This document shows positions 35,438-49,700 of a DNA stretch of 64,000 bases, piece by piece (positions within the stretch are counted from its first letter, which is position 1; each line of letters opens with the position of its first letter). Below the pieces are notes generated by a model. It saw only the letters and a list, made by a program, of their open reading frames with translations. It searched no databases and was not told where the DNA came from. The stretch comes from Lingula anatina (Eukaryota; Brachiopoda; Lingulata; Lingulida; Lingulidae). The translations under genes were made by a program, and so were the position numbers. The stretch covers positions 1-64,000 of the forward strand of contig NW_019775978.1 in NCBI RefSeq assembly GCF_001039355.2, given 5' to 3'.

Positions 35438-38400
35438 AATACCACTTTATTTTATGTTAGTAAACTTCACTGATGATCAGTACGTCCTATCTCCAGCACT
35501 CACCCTGGTTTTTCTTCTTTCTCCTCCTGTATCCTCCCCGAGTCATTGGTTGCCACGCGGGCATGGCGGCGCCTCTGAAGGGGATTCTCTTTCTCCCGAC
35601 TCTTATGTGCCTCTGCAGCTTCTGTGATGTGCTTAAACCATCTGCAAATAGAAAGAAAGAGTGGTGAGAAATCTTGAGTTTAACTGTTGTTTTTTTGTAG
35701 CTTGAAACACAACTGATTGTTTTTTTTTTTTCGATAAAAAAAGAAATATACAGCCCTGACTATGCCATGTGACTGGATTGAATAAAAATAAATATCTCAT
35801 TGGCAGGTAAAACCAGTTCACATCAGTTGTACTGTTTATCACACTTCATACAGAGGTAATTAGGTTTGCTCGATTTGGTTTTTTATGAAAAGCTCAAGAA
35901 TCATGTACATCATTGTAAAAATGGGTATAAACAAGCTTGTCAAAAATGATTTAAAGGAATAACTTTCAAAGAACTAAGCATGCCTTCATACCTAAAATAA
36001 CCAATTTTCAATGCCATGATCTCACCTAAGAATACAACAATAATTTGAAAGGAAGTAAAACTGAATAGGCGACGAAAGCAGTAAACCATTGAAAAAGAAA
36101 ATGGGAAGGGATCCTGTTACACACTGATAATCTGACCTCAAATATTTGTTGCTTATAACAAACAATCACAAATACCTTCTACAAGTCTTGACAGGTTGTT
36201 TTAGGGCCTCATGTCTAACTGCAAATATAAAGTACCCTGACCAAACTGTAACTGCCACATAAAACTGCTTCCTCACAGACGAAAGTAAACCTATGCATAA
36301 TGTTGAAACGGACTTCAAACACAGACTTATCATTCCAGCACCTGACACTGCAAACAACTTATTTGTTATTCTACAAGGATCACTTCTACATAAGAACTTC
36401 AGCTTATAGCTGGTCCTTGCTAGGACCATTATAAAAGTACATTGTTTTCTATGGTAAATCAGTAGTAGTAGACCACTTGAAAGAAAACACTGCACTTTGG
36501 ATTTTGTTGAGATGAGGTTAATATACAGACTAGTTCTTATAAAACCCTGCAGGTCCACGTAATACATTCTTCAGGGACCTCATGTTATATTTGGTAATCA
36601 GTCATATACCTCTGATTAATTTTTACCTTTACAAGGTAATTATCACCTTAAGTGTGACTGTTTTGTTAAAACTAGGCCCATTTAGCAAAAGCATAACTAG
36701 TTAGCATACCCAAGGAATGCAGACATCCTATTTTATATGCCATTTCACCACACAAACACCAGGCCCCAGAATATGCACTAAAACAATTCCAACAAGCCAC
36801 AAAAAGCTATTACTTCAAAGTTCTTTTATGCAAACATTATTACTTCTGCGACCTAAGATCCATGTAATGTAAGCAAATGGGAGGAATGGAAAAATATGGA
36901 ATTCACATTTACTCCATGATTCATACCAACTTGAGATACTTGATGAAATCAGTGAAGGGTTTTAAGTGTTAAAACACTTCATGTACATCTGAACCCTTTT
37001 AAAACTATTTGTAACAACAGCATACTGATATTTCATGTCATTCTCACCTATATATACAAAATGCAAGGAGTCCTATGTCTTTCTAATGGGTCTCTACCTG
37101 AGCCTGGTTTCACTAAAGACCTATAGTCTGGGTCTAAGCTTTTAGTCTGAAGATGGGTCTAAACTTTTAGACCAGAAACTTGGTCTATTTCAGTTCAAGA
37201 TGACTGAACAGTGATCTACTTCATCAAAGTCAGAATTGGTCTGGAATATTTGCCATTACTCTCCAGTTATAAAACAGGAACAATATTTCACTTGATCAGA
37301 CTACTACCCATTTAGCAAAGGTTAAAGTAGACTAAAATTTCAGTCTAAAACTTTAGACCAATTCTTACGATAATACTTTTTTTTTTTGCAAAAAATGTCC
37401 CTTCTATTCAAAGATACATGCTTCTATGTGACAGGTGAAGACAGATAAACAAGTTATCTGACATTGCGGCAGTTAATATGCCATTAAAAGAACCTAACCT
37501 GATTCTTGTTCCTGTGCCTTGTTCAGGTAATTGCAAACATGTCACGCCACTCACTGCAGCAGCCTTTAACAGCTTGTTCCTGGTGACTTCTCACAAATAT
37601 ATGCCAGTTTATTCCAGTGTTTCTTTTCATATTTATCAATATTTATCAATTTCAGTCTCTCCCTCTCTCTCTCTCTCACACACACACATACACACACACA
37701 AACACAGAGCCTTCTGCTACAAGTTTTGTGCTTTCTGGAGCTTTTAAATTGTCCTTTGTTAAGTATCATGTACAAATTTTTATTTCAGGAAATTTCTTAA
37801 TTTTTCTCGTCCTATGTGATTAATTCAAAAATATATTTATAACATAACTCTCCTCATGACACCCCCATTATGCTATACTTTGGAACATCCCTCTCTTTTA
37901 TGTACAAGGACCTCCACCCTCAGATTTATGGGCATTTGATAGATTGTTGACTTTGCGCTACATTTTTCTGTCCATAATTTCAGGTTTAAGTGATCTAGTT
38001 CACCACCATAACCAATGCACAGAATGAACTAAAAATGCTGCATAATTATCACATTATCATAGTTCTGCAAAATGGAGTTCCACAAAGTATCAGTATATTC
38101 TATACTTACATATACCTATAATGACTCCCATAAAGTACAGTCTCCTTGAGTCATCTTTCTGTTAGAGTGAAGGAGGGTTAGTATGACTTTGATAAGTTCA
38201 GACGTAATCTTACTTTTTATTTTAAATATAATTTCCTACTTCTATAAACAAGTTCTTCTGAACTCTAAACACCTCATAAGATCCTTCATACCCATACTTG
38301 ATCACCATGCTCAGTCATGGCTCTCGGTTTCCAATAACTTATCCCACAGATCATGCTACCGGTCAAACACAACCCGCTGTGATTTATTAAAGAATAAGGA

Positions 38401-38746
38401 TCTGCCATAAACATTAACAGAATATTGGTCTTATCTTCTCTCGAACTTGGGAGTGCTCCCTGTAGGAAGACAACAGGAGGAACATCTTGGATAGTCTGAT
38501 AGAGGAGAGAGCTTCCTGCCTGCCTGGCATATGTAGCTCAACTGGCTGTGCGGCCAGCACTGACCATGATTAATTCCCATTTGTAAAATATTCATGGCAT
38601 AGACCACATCAGAAAGTAATGAAGGTTTGTGCATGTATGTGCAGGCAAGTTTCGGAGAGAAAGTGAATATAAGTTTTAGTGTGAAATATCAAAGGGATCT
38701 CCATTCTATTCTTCCTCTTACTCTCTCTCTCTCTCACACAACTCTC

Positions 38747-38809
<63 letters not shown>

Positions 38810-41800
38810 AAACGACCACAAAAAAACATTTGCCCATGATCTAAATGCTAATCGTTGGTTGCCTAGGGAGTTTATCAAGACCAGTCTCATAGGCTGTATT
38901 CCATTTCCTTCTTCTAAATGAATGCCAACTTTTAAGAATAGACACCATAAAATCAATGGATTGCTCTGGTAGTTAGGGGCAATGTTGTGATATCTTGTAG
39001 TATGTTGTCTCAGTACAAATATAAATATGTGTATCCAAACAGTCCGTATTGACTACCAGTTGTCAACAATAACTAACAATTTAGTTCAGGGAAACAATAA
39101 GTTAACTTAGATTTGCAAAACTTGAGGTCTGTCTCACAAGAGCTTTTGGTTAAAAAATTGTCATAACTTTTAGGCCACAATTTTAGCCTACTTTGAAATC
39201 AGAAGTTTGATCAAATGAAACATTGTGCCTCTTTATAGAAGGAAAATCACTGTTTGTTCCAGACCAGTGCTTACTTTATTCAAGTGGTCTAATATGAATT
39301 TAGGTTCACCTGAATTCGAACCACATTTTAGGTCTAAAAATTTTGACTAATTTTCAGGTTTAATTTTTTTTGTGACCCCATCCCACTTACTGCTCATCTT
39401 TTCCAGCTCTAAATTATATGTTTCTACCACTATTTACATGTATCTAATTTTTCAGCATAGCCATGTGAGCATTTTAGGGACAAAATTATTATGTGCATAT
39501 GAGTTTTCCTCACGTATACAGAAGCATTTATATGCTTGTTTATACATGAAGACAACATATATATATATATACATCACCCGACAGTATGGTTTTGGTGTAT
39601 GAACAAGTACTAAGAAATACTTTCACCATGGTATACCCATGGACATTCTACAAAAATACCAATATTTCAAAGCCAGAAACTACTGTTCATATTACGTACA
39701 TGTATCTAGCCCTATATACTAATGTAATGCCAATGATTCACCTAGGCCTGGATAAATATCACTCCCTGCATAAAACTGAAGATACCAGGTATAATTTATG
39801 CATACTGACATCATCTTCAAATATAAGAACACATCTTCCATTTGATTTATGGAGGTAATTACTTTTTTAAATTTACACAACAGGAATACATTATCCTTCT
39901 CCCCTCGCCCAATGAAATATTTATTTAGAAATACTGATTCATAATTTTTTGAAGTGATTGGATTTCCTGTCATAAAGTACATTTTTGTGGGTGTCTAAAA
40001 ATGAATACCTTGTCCCCACCCCACAAAAAAGTAAAATATAACAAAAAGGGCTCTATTTACGCATTTAATTACAGTACCAACATTATAACAGAGCACAGAG
40101 GTTGTAGTAATTATGTATTCACTTCACATCTGCTGTCTCTGTAATCTACAGAGCATCTGTGGCTGAGTAAAATCATTAGTGAATCTATTCAGCCCTTTTA
40201 TCAGAGCTGCATCAGGCATTTATCTCAACTTGAAGTAGCTCTGAGAAAACAAAATGAAAAAAATATTGAGGACATGGTCTATGTTGAAGTGGACAATAAC
40301 GTAAATCCTTTCAATGTACTTCTAGTCATCTTTTCCAAGACAACTGCGCAAATACAAAAAGGTACGCTGCTTAACTTGCCATAAATAACCTTGTGACTTG
40401 TCATTAGTTAAAGGTATGCATGTGTTCCTCCCATCAACCCACCCCAAAAAGTCTTCACAACAGCTAATGTCATATGAATAGTCATAAAATTACACTGTTA
40501 ATGTCACAGCAGAGCACTGTCACAGACATTCCACTGTCTACAACAATGTAGTCATCTTCAAGCTTGTTCACATCTGGCCTAACTTAGAGCGGAATATAAC
40601 ATAAATGACATCAAGTTGCCTGAATCACACAGGCCTTTAGGATATTTTGATATGACGTGAGGCAGTCTTATTGTCTGTTGAAATATATTTGCTTACTTTC
40701 AGTACAAATTTAGTTTGCTTATAAGGTGTTTCCATGTCAAAACAAGTGGNAGTGAAGAGGTTAGTGTCAAGTTATAGTGAAGAGGTTAGTGTCAAGTTAT
40801 CTCTGAAGCTCAGGGTGAGAAACTGAATAATGGTGACACATACATAGACAACCACATACATACATACATAGAGAAATGGGTTCCACTAGGGCAAGGGGGG
40901 GGGGGGGGTTGGGATGAGGTTCTTTTTGTAGCTCCAAGTTACCAGGACCCAAGCTATCAGGCACAACAACACATAGTGACCCAAAATCAACCCTTTTCTT
41001 TTGTTAGTGTCATTTCAAAATGATTTTCAAAAGTGAAAATCTTGTCGGGACAGGACATAAAGACTAAATCACTCAACAACAAACCTGTATGCAGTGATGT
41101 AAATGACTACAAATATTTCTGATCAATATTTCTCCCTTTTCTCAACAACTGACTTTCTCGAACAAATGACCCGCGTCCTCCGACTGTACACCACCCGACC
41201 TTATTGACCAGGAATGACATAATTTCTTATATCCCCCTCTTGAAGGCTGAACAACTGCTACCACATCAACAGCATGCATTGATTCCGGGTCCCTGACAAG
41301 AAGTATTTAGTCACCTACTAAGCAGTAAGCTGGGAAATTGGAAAGCTAATTCAGTAATGAGTCTAATTTAGGATCTCCCATTACATATAGCGCCATGATT
41401 ATGGTATCCGCTGACACAGACACCAGCATAATACGGCAACCCTACACTACCACAGTATATAGCCATAGAGCTCATGATAATTCTCTCTCTCCACATACAC
41501 ACACACACACTAAAAGTGACACCACCAATCCTAATAGGACTCACTTATATATCCCGCTGTGTCGATGAGACTTATCCGGGCGAGCAGAAGCCATTACTTC
41601 CCTCCCAGTCTCACAATCTCCTACAACAAAAATATCCTAGTCCATACACTACTGTTCAATCCTTCAGCGTCTATATCTCAATGGAAGAAGACTCCAGTGC
41701 TCATCATAACTATCACCATCATCATAATCTCGGTGTTCTTCCACTCCTGTCTGTGGTCCAGGCCTATGTGATGTGATGTGCCTTCATAAGTATCCAGTGT

Positions 41801-44800
41801 CCTGGTGGCACAGCCAGTGTGTTATGTACCATATGACACCAGCAGTAGTTGTAGACCAGGTGGGACCTGCCACTGACACACTTCCTTCTACTGCTGCTCA
41901 GTCACAGGTCATACCGCTGTTACTTATACAGCGTTTGGGGCCCCAGGACCTCACATGGATTGTCTACAGCTATTGGGGGGGAGCTCTGAGAAGAATTTCA
42001 TCAGCTGTGTTATGTTGTAAGAATTCAGTATTTTTTTCTTGGAGGTAGAAAACTATTTCAATATTTAGCTGTTGATTGAAGAAACAAATTACTTTCTTCT
42101 TATTGGCGAGCTGCTATGACAAGTTTTTTCTTCCTGCTGTTGGGGCACTCAGGTCATGGGTGTTGCAAATACATATTCTGGGGCCAAGGACTTAGCATGT
42201 ATTGTTATGGTAATGGGGAGAGGGGGGTGTATGTGAGTTATTCATACTTTGACTACAGTTGCACAGTCACAATGCCCTTCCATGTATTACGAATAGCAAT
42301 GGGATACATATTAGGAATAATTTTATGTCACACAATTTTATTTATTCATGTTCTGGGTTACTAGCTGGAAATGGGCTGTAAATTGTTAATAAGTCATAAA
42401 TCCTCCCTATTCATGTTCAGGGTTATTGGAAATGAAAATGTAATAAAGCTACTGTAACAGCAAATGGATAATTTTATCATTTTACATCATATCCTTTTTT
42501 TTAAACCATGTCCTGGTTTACTATAGCCTTAGGTTTTGTCATATATCATAAATCATGACTAATTCTCTCTAAAAGTCCACCCATGTATAATGATATTTTA
42601 GATCTGTGTATTATTAGGCATTCAAGCATGCAAGAAAGTGGACCATTACCAGTTCCACCTCAGTGCATACCCATGTGTACTGACATACGTGAAATATAAT
42701 GTTTTTATATTAAATGCACACTGTCAGTAATTGCTATACAAGTTATGCAACAATAAGCAAAATCATGTGCTAGATTATTAGCCATTTGAAATGTATGTAA
42801 GGTTATTGTGTTCACAAACCATAATCAAGCCCTCCTTTTCATTTTTCTATAGAAAAAAGCCCATACTTGTTTTTCCTTTATGCTGAATGTGATGTCTTTA
42901 GACATCGGTGTCATGCAAGCATGCTCTAAATGGATGACCAAATACTTTCAGAATGAAGATACTGTTCTTTTCTTTTTAATTGTCTTAGATCCTGCCCCTT
43001 ACCTGTATATGTTTTAAGGAACAATCTACTTATATATGTGTTTTTATATATGCAACAACAATGCTTGTTTATCTTATCAAATCTCACAGGTCACTGACAT
43101 CAATGAAAAAAAAATTAATTAACAAAATATAAAATAAATGAAATAATTAAAAATCAATAAAAAGAAAAAAAGTTCTTTGTGTTAATAATGCATATTTGGG
43201 CATTAAAATCTAAGTCCTGGGTAAAATGGATGGCTGGAAATAACCAACAGAAACCAAGACCAGATTTGGAATTTCCTGGACTAAATATAAGGCACTCTAT
43301 GATATAGAAAAGGATGAGATGAAGTCACAGGTCATTACATTTACCCATAAAGATATTATGGCATTTAACTGTTCTATATATATTTTCTTTCATTATGTTA
43401 AATAGCATTCAATTTCTAGAGAGGAAGTCTTGCATTTTCATATTTGGATTTTGTGGTGAGGTATTTTGGTTCAATATTATTGTAAGAATGGGAATGGAAG
43501 AGGGGGATTTCCCTTAGTCCTCTGTGTGTTTGTGTGTTAAATTTAAGCCTCCCCCCTCCCCTATCCAAAGGAATTAAGTATATTCTCCTTTCATGAACTA
43601 AGCCATATACTATGCCATGCGGTAGGTGAATTCAGCAGAATCAGACAGCCCAACAAGAAGGATCATACTGAGATGGATCGCCCCATCTCCAAGGTAAACG
43701 CGACATTAGACCCTAATGTTTAACTTGAACTGAGGATTGATAGAATTTACAGAGGAAGTCTGTGACTGGAGATTTGTCTTATTCACCCATGTTCTGGCTC
43801 TCAAGGAATTTTCCTTGTTTATTAATAATCTAGTCAGAAAGAGAGAGAGAAAGAGAAAGGTGGGAGATGGAGGAGGGGCTAATTTTATACTTGGTCGGAC
43901 CCTCCTGTGAGATGTGTTTTATTTATACATGGTCTGGCCCTCATGATAATAATGTATACTGAAAGTCACATATTGCACTCTTGTGCAATATCAGATATTT
44001 ATAAATCATACTTTGAATGGAGAACTATGGACCTTTAAGGCAAAAAAGGGCTGGTTTGTTTACTAGCTACAAAGGTCACAATGTAATCAGCCCTGTTCAA
44101 ACAATATGCTGTTAAGTTGATATTCAGTTTGAGCTAGGCCTGATGTAAACGTAGCTCAGAAGATTTGTTCAGGATACACTCAAAGAATGTTTGTATATGC
44201 ATGTTTTTGATAAAAAAAAATTTTAAGGTTTTTTAAAAGAAACAAAATATTTGGAAACTAGACTCCTAACCTCTGCCAATGCAGCTCAATATATTCACAA
44301 TACACAGTAACAAATTGTAATTTTTTGTAACTAGTCCACACTTTCTAAAAAATTCGATCAAAATTTCCATAACTTTTTGCTATTGCTAAGAGACAAACAA
44401 ACAAACAAACTGGACTGAAACAGAATTGAACATTCAAGTACTTGCCAGACCTTCATTGCCAATCCCATATGTGTATTTATTTAGCTTATTGCCATGATCA
44501 ACTGACCGCAGAAACCACTGACCTCTACATAACTTACCAGTACAATGGGCAATATACCATCTGAATAGCCAACAGTCTGACCACTTGGCCTCCCCCATCA
44601 ACATATATGGTAGTATGGGACAGACTTCCCTTGCAAAGGGTGCTCATTACTATGTATCTTTGTGTAATCCTTTACATTGTGCCTTTTCAAAGTGACAATG
44701 CAAGATGTTCTAGTTTGTTTTTTATCTGGTAACACAACTCCAAGAAACCAAATATTTTTCAATATTTGGTAGAAGACAAATTCATGGCAAAGCTTTTTGT

Positions 44801-46744
44801 CTTAGTTCTTAACGTATGAGAATCCATCTTCAACATTAACACATAAAAAAGTTGCGAAAGACCTGCCTGTGAGGGCACAATTTATATTTTTTACCATCAC
44901 TAATAAAAATATACCAGTCTCTATATCTATCTTGTGTGTGACTTGTGTCTTCAATCTGGTTCACAAGTAAAAAGTTTTCCTTTCAAACCACTGTGATGCA
45001 AAAGCTACCACTTTTCAATTAATCTTACAGGAACTAAGTTAAAAATACCAGTGTATACATGCCTATAATGGGAATCACCAGTTTCCTTTCCTAATTCACC
45101 TTTTCTTGTCTTTCATTTCCACTGATTCAATATCATTCATTATTCGGAGAAAAAATGAGATTTGCATTCAAATCATTCATATCCTTTATCACATTTCTGG
45201 CATATTCTTATTAATAAGAATCACAGGCTATAAATCTTCACTGCAATATCATTCTACTAAATTAATTGCATTTGTCAAATAGAAACATAATTTTCCATGG
45301 AAATGAAACTTGGGACAGAACACTTCCTTATTTCGTCAATCTTTCCTAAACTGCGACCTCTGGTATGTTGACCACGTATCCACCATTATTACGTCATGTT
45401 TTTCGCCTTATGTATGCAGATGTGGTTTACGTCACAAATACAGCATTTCCTTCTCACTCTAATTACTTTCAAGGACTTGCAACAGTGCTGCCATCTTATG
45501 GTCAATTTCTGTTTCAATGTGATTGGCCAATAGTCTGCTGACGAGCATGTTAATCACAGATAAAACAAACCCTCAGGTTACAATACTTCACTAAACTCAG
45601 TAATCTTGACATAGCTTGAACACTATGGGATTTCAAAACTTGTTTTTTTAGTTCAATGAAAATTGGAGTTAAATAATGTTAAAATTAATTTCTGCTAGTA
45701 CTAAAATTGAAATCTGTTATAATAATTGACAGTATAACTAAGCCACACAGCCATGCAGAAAAAAAAAAGAGTAAAATAAAAACATATTCTTACTTTTTCT
45801 TTTCTTCTGCTGTCATGGCAGCCAGTTCGTAGATCTGTGGACCTACAGCAGACGTGCTCACCAGGAAAAACGCTTTCTTATCTGAAATAAGCAAAAACAG
45901 TCAAAACACAACATTTTTACATGGAGTTTGTTGTTGAAACAGCCAAAACATGCATAAATTTTAGAAGTTACTTTAGGAAATTTAGCCCATAGGAATACAC
46001 AACATGACATACAAGTGGTTCCAAAAAGAGAGTGTCATAAAACACAATGTGCACACTGTCACATCTAAAACACCGTCACAGCAAAAACAGACATGTTTAA
46101 ACACAGTCTCACTTATGACATTATCAAATCAAACACTTTGTAATATCTAGTGCACTGTCACACTCAACACACTGTCACACCCAACACACTGTTACACCTA
46201 ACACACTGTTACACCTAACACACTGTTACACCTAACACACTGTTACACCTAACACACTGTTACACCTAACACACTATCACAACTGACTCACAGTAACACA
46301 ATAAACACTGTCACAACAAACACAATGGCACACCCCAATGGCACAACTAACACAATATCACACTGACCTGTAGCTACATTCCTAGTGAGCAGGTTGGTCA
46401 GCTTGATGATGGGACTGTGAGTGAATTTGGTGTCCTCTTTGCCCACTACCATACTGTGACATTTGAGGACTAACTTTTCATCTTGTTTTTGCAGTAGCAT
46501 AAGAATGTCATTTAATAAAACTGCATGTAAGTCTATTGACTTTGTCCTATTCACTCTCCACGTGAGTGAGCCATCATAGATTAGTGTATAGTTTGTTAAG
46601 TCAATATTCTGAAAGGAAGAAACAAGTCTTGTGATCTTTATAATGAAATACATGTTGCGAGCATAATTATGCAAGATGTTTCCACATTATTAGCATAGTC
46701 TGGTTGTAAACCTTGCATCATTTACATAGCATTTTAAGTATTCT

Positions 46745-46787
<43 letters not shown>

Positions 46788-49700
46788 GGAGAGACTACTT
46801 ACTTTATATTCTTGTAGAACAGCATAGTTATCCATTGCCTTCCTGTCAATACGTTTGGCCAAATCGAGAAGCTTTTGATGGTTCTCAAAATCAGCCATTG
46901 TCTTATTAACATGTGTAAGAATATCTTTACTTAATTTTAAAGCTTTTTGTAGCTTTTCCTGATCTTCATCATTTACTGTAACATAAAAAAATATATATTT
47001 TATTTAATTTAGAATCATAAGGTATAGGTTCAATTATCAGCGAGACTTAAACATGTATTTCTGTTGTCTAACGCAAAACAAATGCTTTAATGCCATAACA
47101 TGAACCACTATTCTATTGTAATTCCAATAAAAAAAAAAAAAATAAATAAATAAAATAACAACAAAATGGCCACAAATTAATTATGAATATAATATATATA
47201 TTATTAAAGGAAAAAATCAATGGCATTTTATAGACTTTTTCTTCAAAAAATAAAAATAAAATAAATAAAAAAAAAAAAAAAAAAAAAAGAGACCCAGTCT
47301 TTTATAGTACACTATTGTGGATCAAAAGCACACTCACCAGAAGTATGCTTCATTAAATTTTCAATGAGAAGAGGATATTTGGTCAGTCTCTGCATTTGCT
47401 GTGGAATAAGCGACTGTAATTCTAACCTACGGCATTGAGGGTGAGCCTCTGCCTCCTGAAAAATAAATAAATAAATAAATAAATTAAAAATTGAATTAAT
47501 TTTTTAAAAACATTTATTAATTAATAATTATTTTGGCATGTAAAACACTATGGAAAAAGTTGTTAATTTTCCAATTAACACTTTTTCATTTACTAATTAA
47601 CTTGCAGAATAAACCATTCATGCCACTTACTATTAAAAAACTAGCTAGTTTCTGGTCCTTCCGCCTGCGGTTTTTAAATGTATCTAAAGCATAGGACTGT
47701 TTTTGGCAGAATGTGGCGACTTCCTCTTGGAACTCCTTCCCAGCTTCTCCCTCAAACTAGAAATAAGATAAGGCAATTTTTTTTCTTTGTCTCTTGTATG
47801 ATGATGACAGAAATAGTTCACTGTTTCTGAAGACAATACACAAGTTTTTATCAATGAGACATGACATTTCAATCTTTCATGGTAGACTTACTAACTTGTC
47901 AAGTCCTATTTGGAAAAGATGTACCTTTTTATCAAAGAAATATGTTTCTATATGATTCAAGACCCAGTTTCCATTCATATGTCTTTTTGATTTACCCATG
48001 TATCAAATCAATTTACAAAATTACTAAAGATTAATCACCTCTGGAAAAACAAATAATGCAGAAAGACAGCCAGCCAGCCAGCCAGCCAGACAGGCATAAA
48101 AGAGAGAAGAAAGAAAAAGAAATAAAAATTAAATTCTGATTTAAATGTAACTGGTTACAATCACATCTCTTGTCAGTGGTGGACTTACCCTGGACAACAA
48201 TATGTCCCCTACAGCTTTCACCAGGGGGTGTTCCTTAGCAATGGCCCGCATCTTATTGTTTAATTCACCTGAAAATCAAAAGCATTCTGTGCATTTAACA
48301 GAATTCTCCATAAGGTCCTAAATTATATTAAGCATCCTGTTGAAGTATATATGTTAATTAAAGTTTTTGTATATAAAACTGGACTTTAAAGTGTAACAAA
48401 AGATATGATGATGCATATTTATGGTGGCAAATTGTTTTTTTTTTCTGTGACGTCAAATCAAAAAGTCTGGTTATTACTTCTAGGAAATCAAACTTAACAA
48501 AGCCACACAAGGAAAAGCATTGCTAAGGAAGTCTTGAAGCATTACAACTTAACACAACTGCCATTACCTATCTACCTTAATTAATACAAAAATGTTTTGA
48601 GATAATTCTATACATTATTTATGCCAATTATAAGATGAATAGGATATAAAGTACATAACGTATTCTTCACCTAAGAAAAAAAAAAATCATAATATTACAA
48701 AAAAAAAAAAAAAAAATGTTAAAAAAATATTAACATCTTGCATGTTAAAAGAAACATAATCTGACCACCACACTTACAGTGCAGCTCTATGACTCTAGGC
48801 AGGTTCACAAAGAGTAGATTGGCGAGGTCTGCAAATCCTGCATTAATCATAGGCACTCTGAATACCCTCTCCATTACCTTCAGATTCCTCACGTGAGCAC
48901 GCTCCGTGTAGAACAGCTCTGCAAAAGGGGGCAAAAAGCTAATTATTTGTTGTATTGAAGTAAAGATTATCCCCTAAAGGCACACAGAACTTAGAACATT
49001 ATATATTACAGGAAAAAGAAAATATAGTTTTCTTGAAAATGTCATCTCTTTTCCCTTGAACTCCAAGTTAAAATATATCATGGGAATCTTTCAAAAAGTC
49101 AAATGTACTTTCTTTTCCTTTGAACTTCAAGGTATGATATAAATATGATATAAATCTTCCAAAAGGTCAAATTCCCATCTCCCATGTGTAACACTGCTTG
49201 CCATAGGTCACAAATTTCATCCCAAAAGTGTAACATTGCTTGCCATTGGTAAAAAATCCATATTCCCATGTGTAACACTGCTTGCCATTGGTAAAAAAAT
49301 CCCCATCCCCCAAGTGAAACACTGCCTGCCATAAGAGTTCTCACCATTCATAACTTCCTGTCTCTTCCTCTCCTTTGGTTTCAGCTTCTTATACATCTCC
49401 CTGGGCACCAACTTCTCCAGTGGAGGCATGGACGTCTCCACGTCAAAGTCGCTGTCATGTTCCCCACTTGTAGGTTCCACGGTCAAGTCATCACTAGAAT
49501 ACAGAGGTGGATCTGATTATACATGATGAATAGCATGCTGTCTTTTATTACCTAACAGCTTAGAAAGCTGATGACATGAAATAAATTTAACAAGAGGTTT
49601 CACTCCATTTATATGAAAAATAATCACTGATGTGCCACCTGGAGACATTAACACAAGTATAAAAACTACAGACATTGCATTATGTCTATAACAACAGGTG

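Noticed and set aside
37566-38839. Frames rich in Cys-Val, Arg-Glu or His-Thr repeats
   Set aside because: They translate CA/CT microsatellites.
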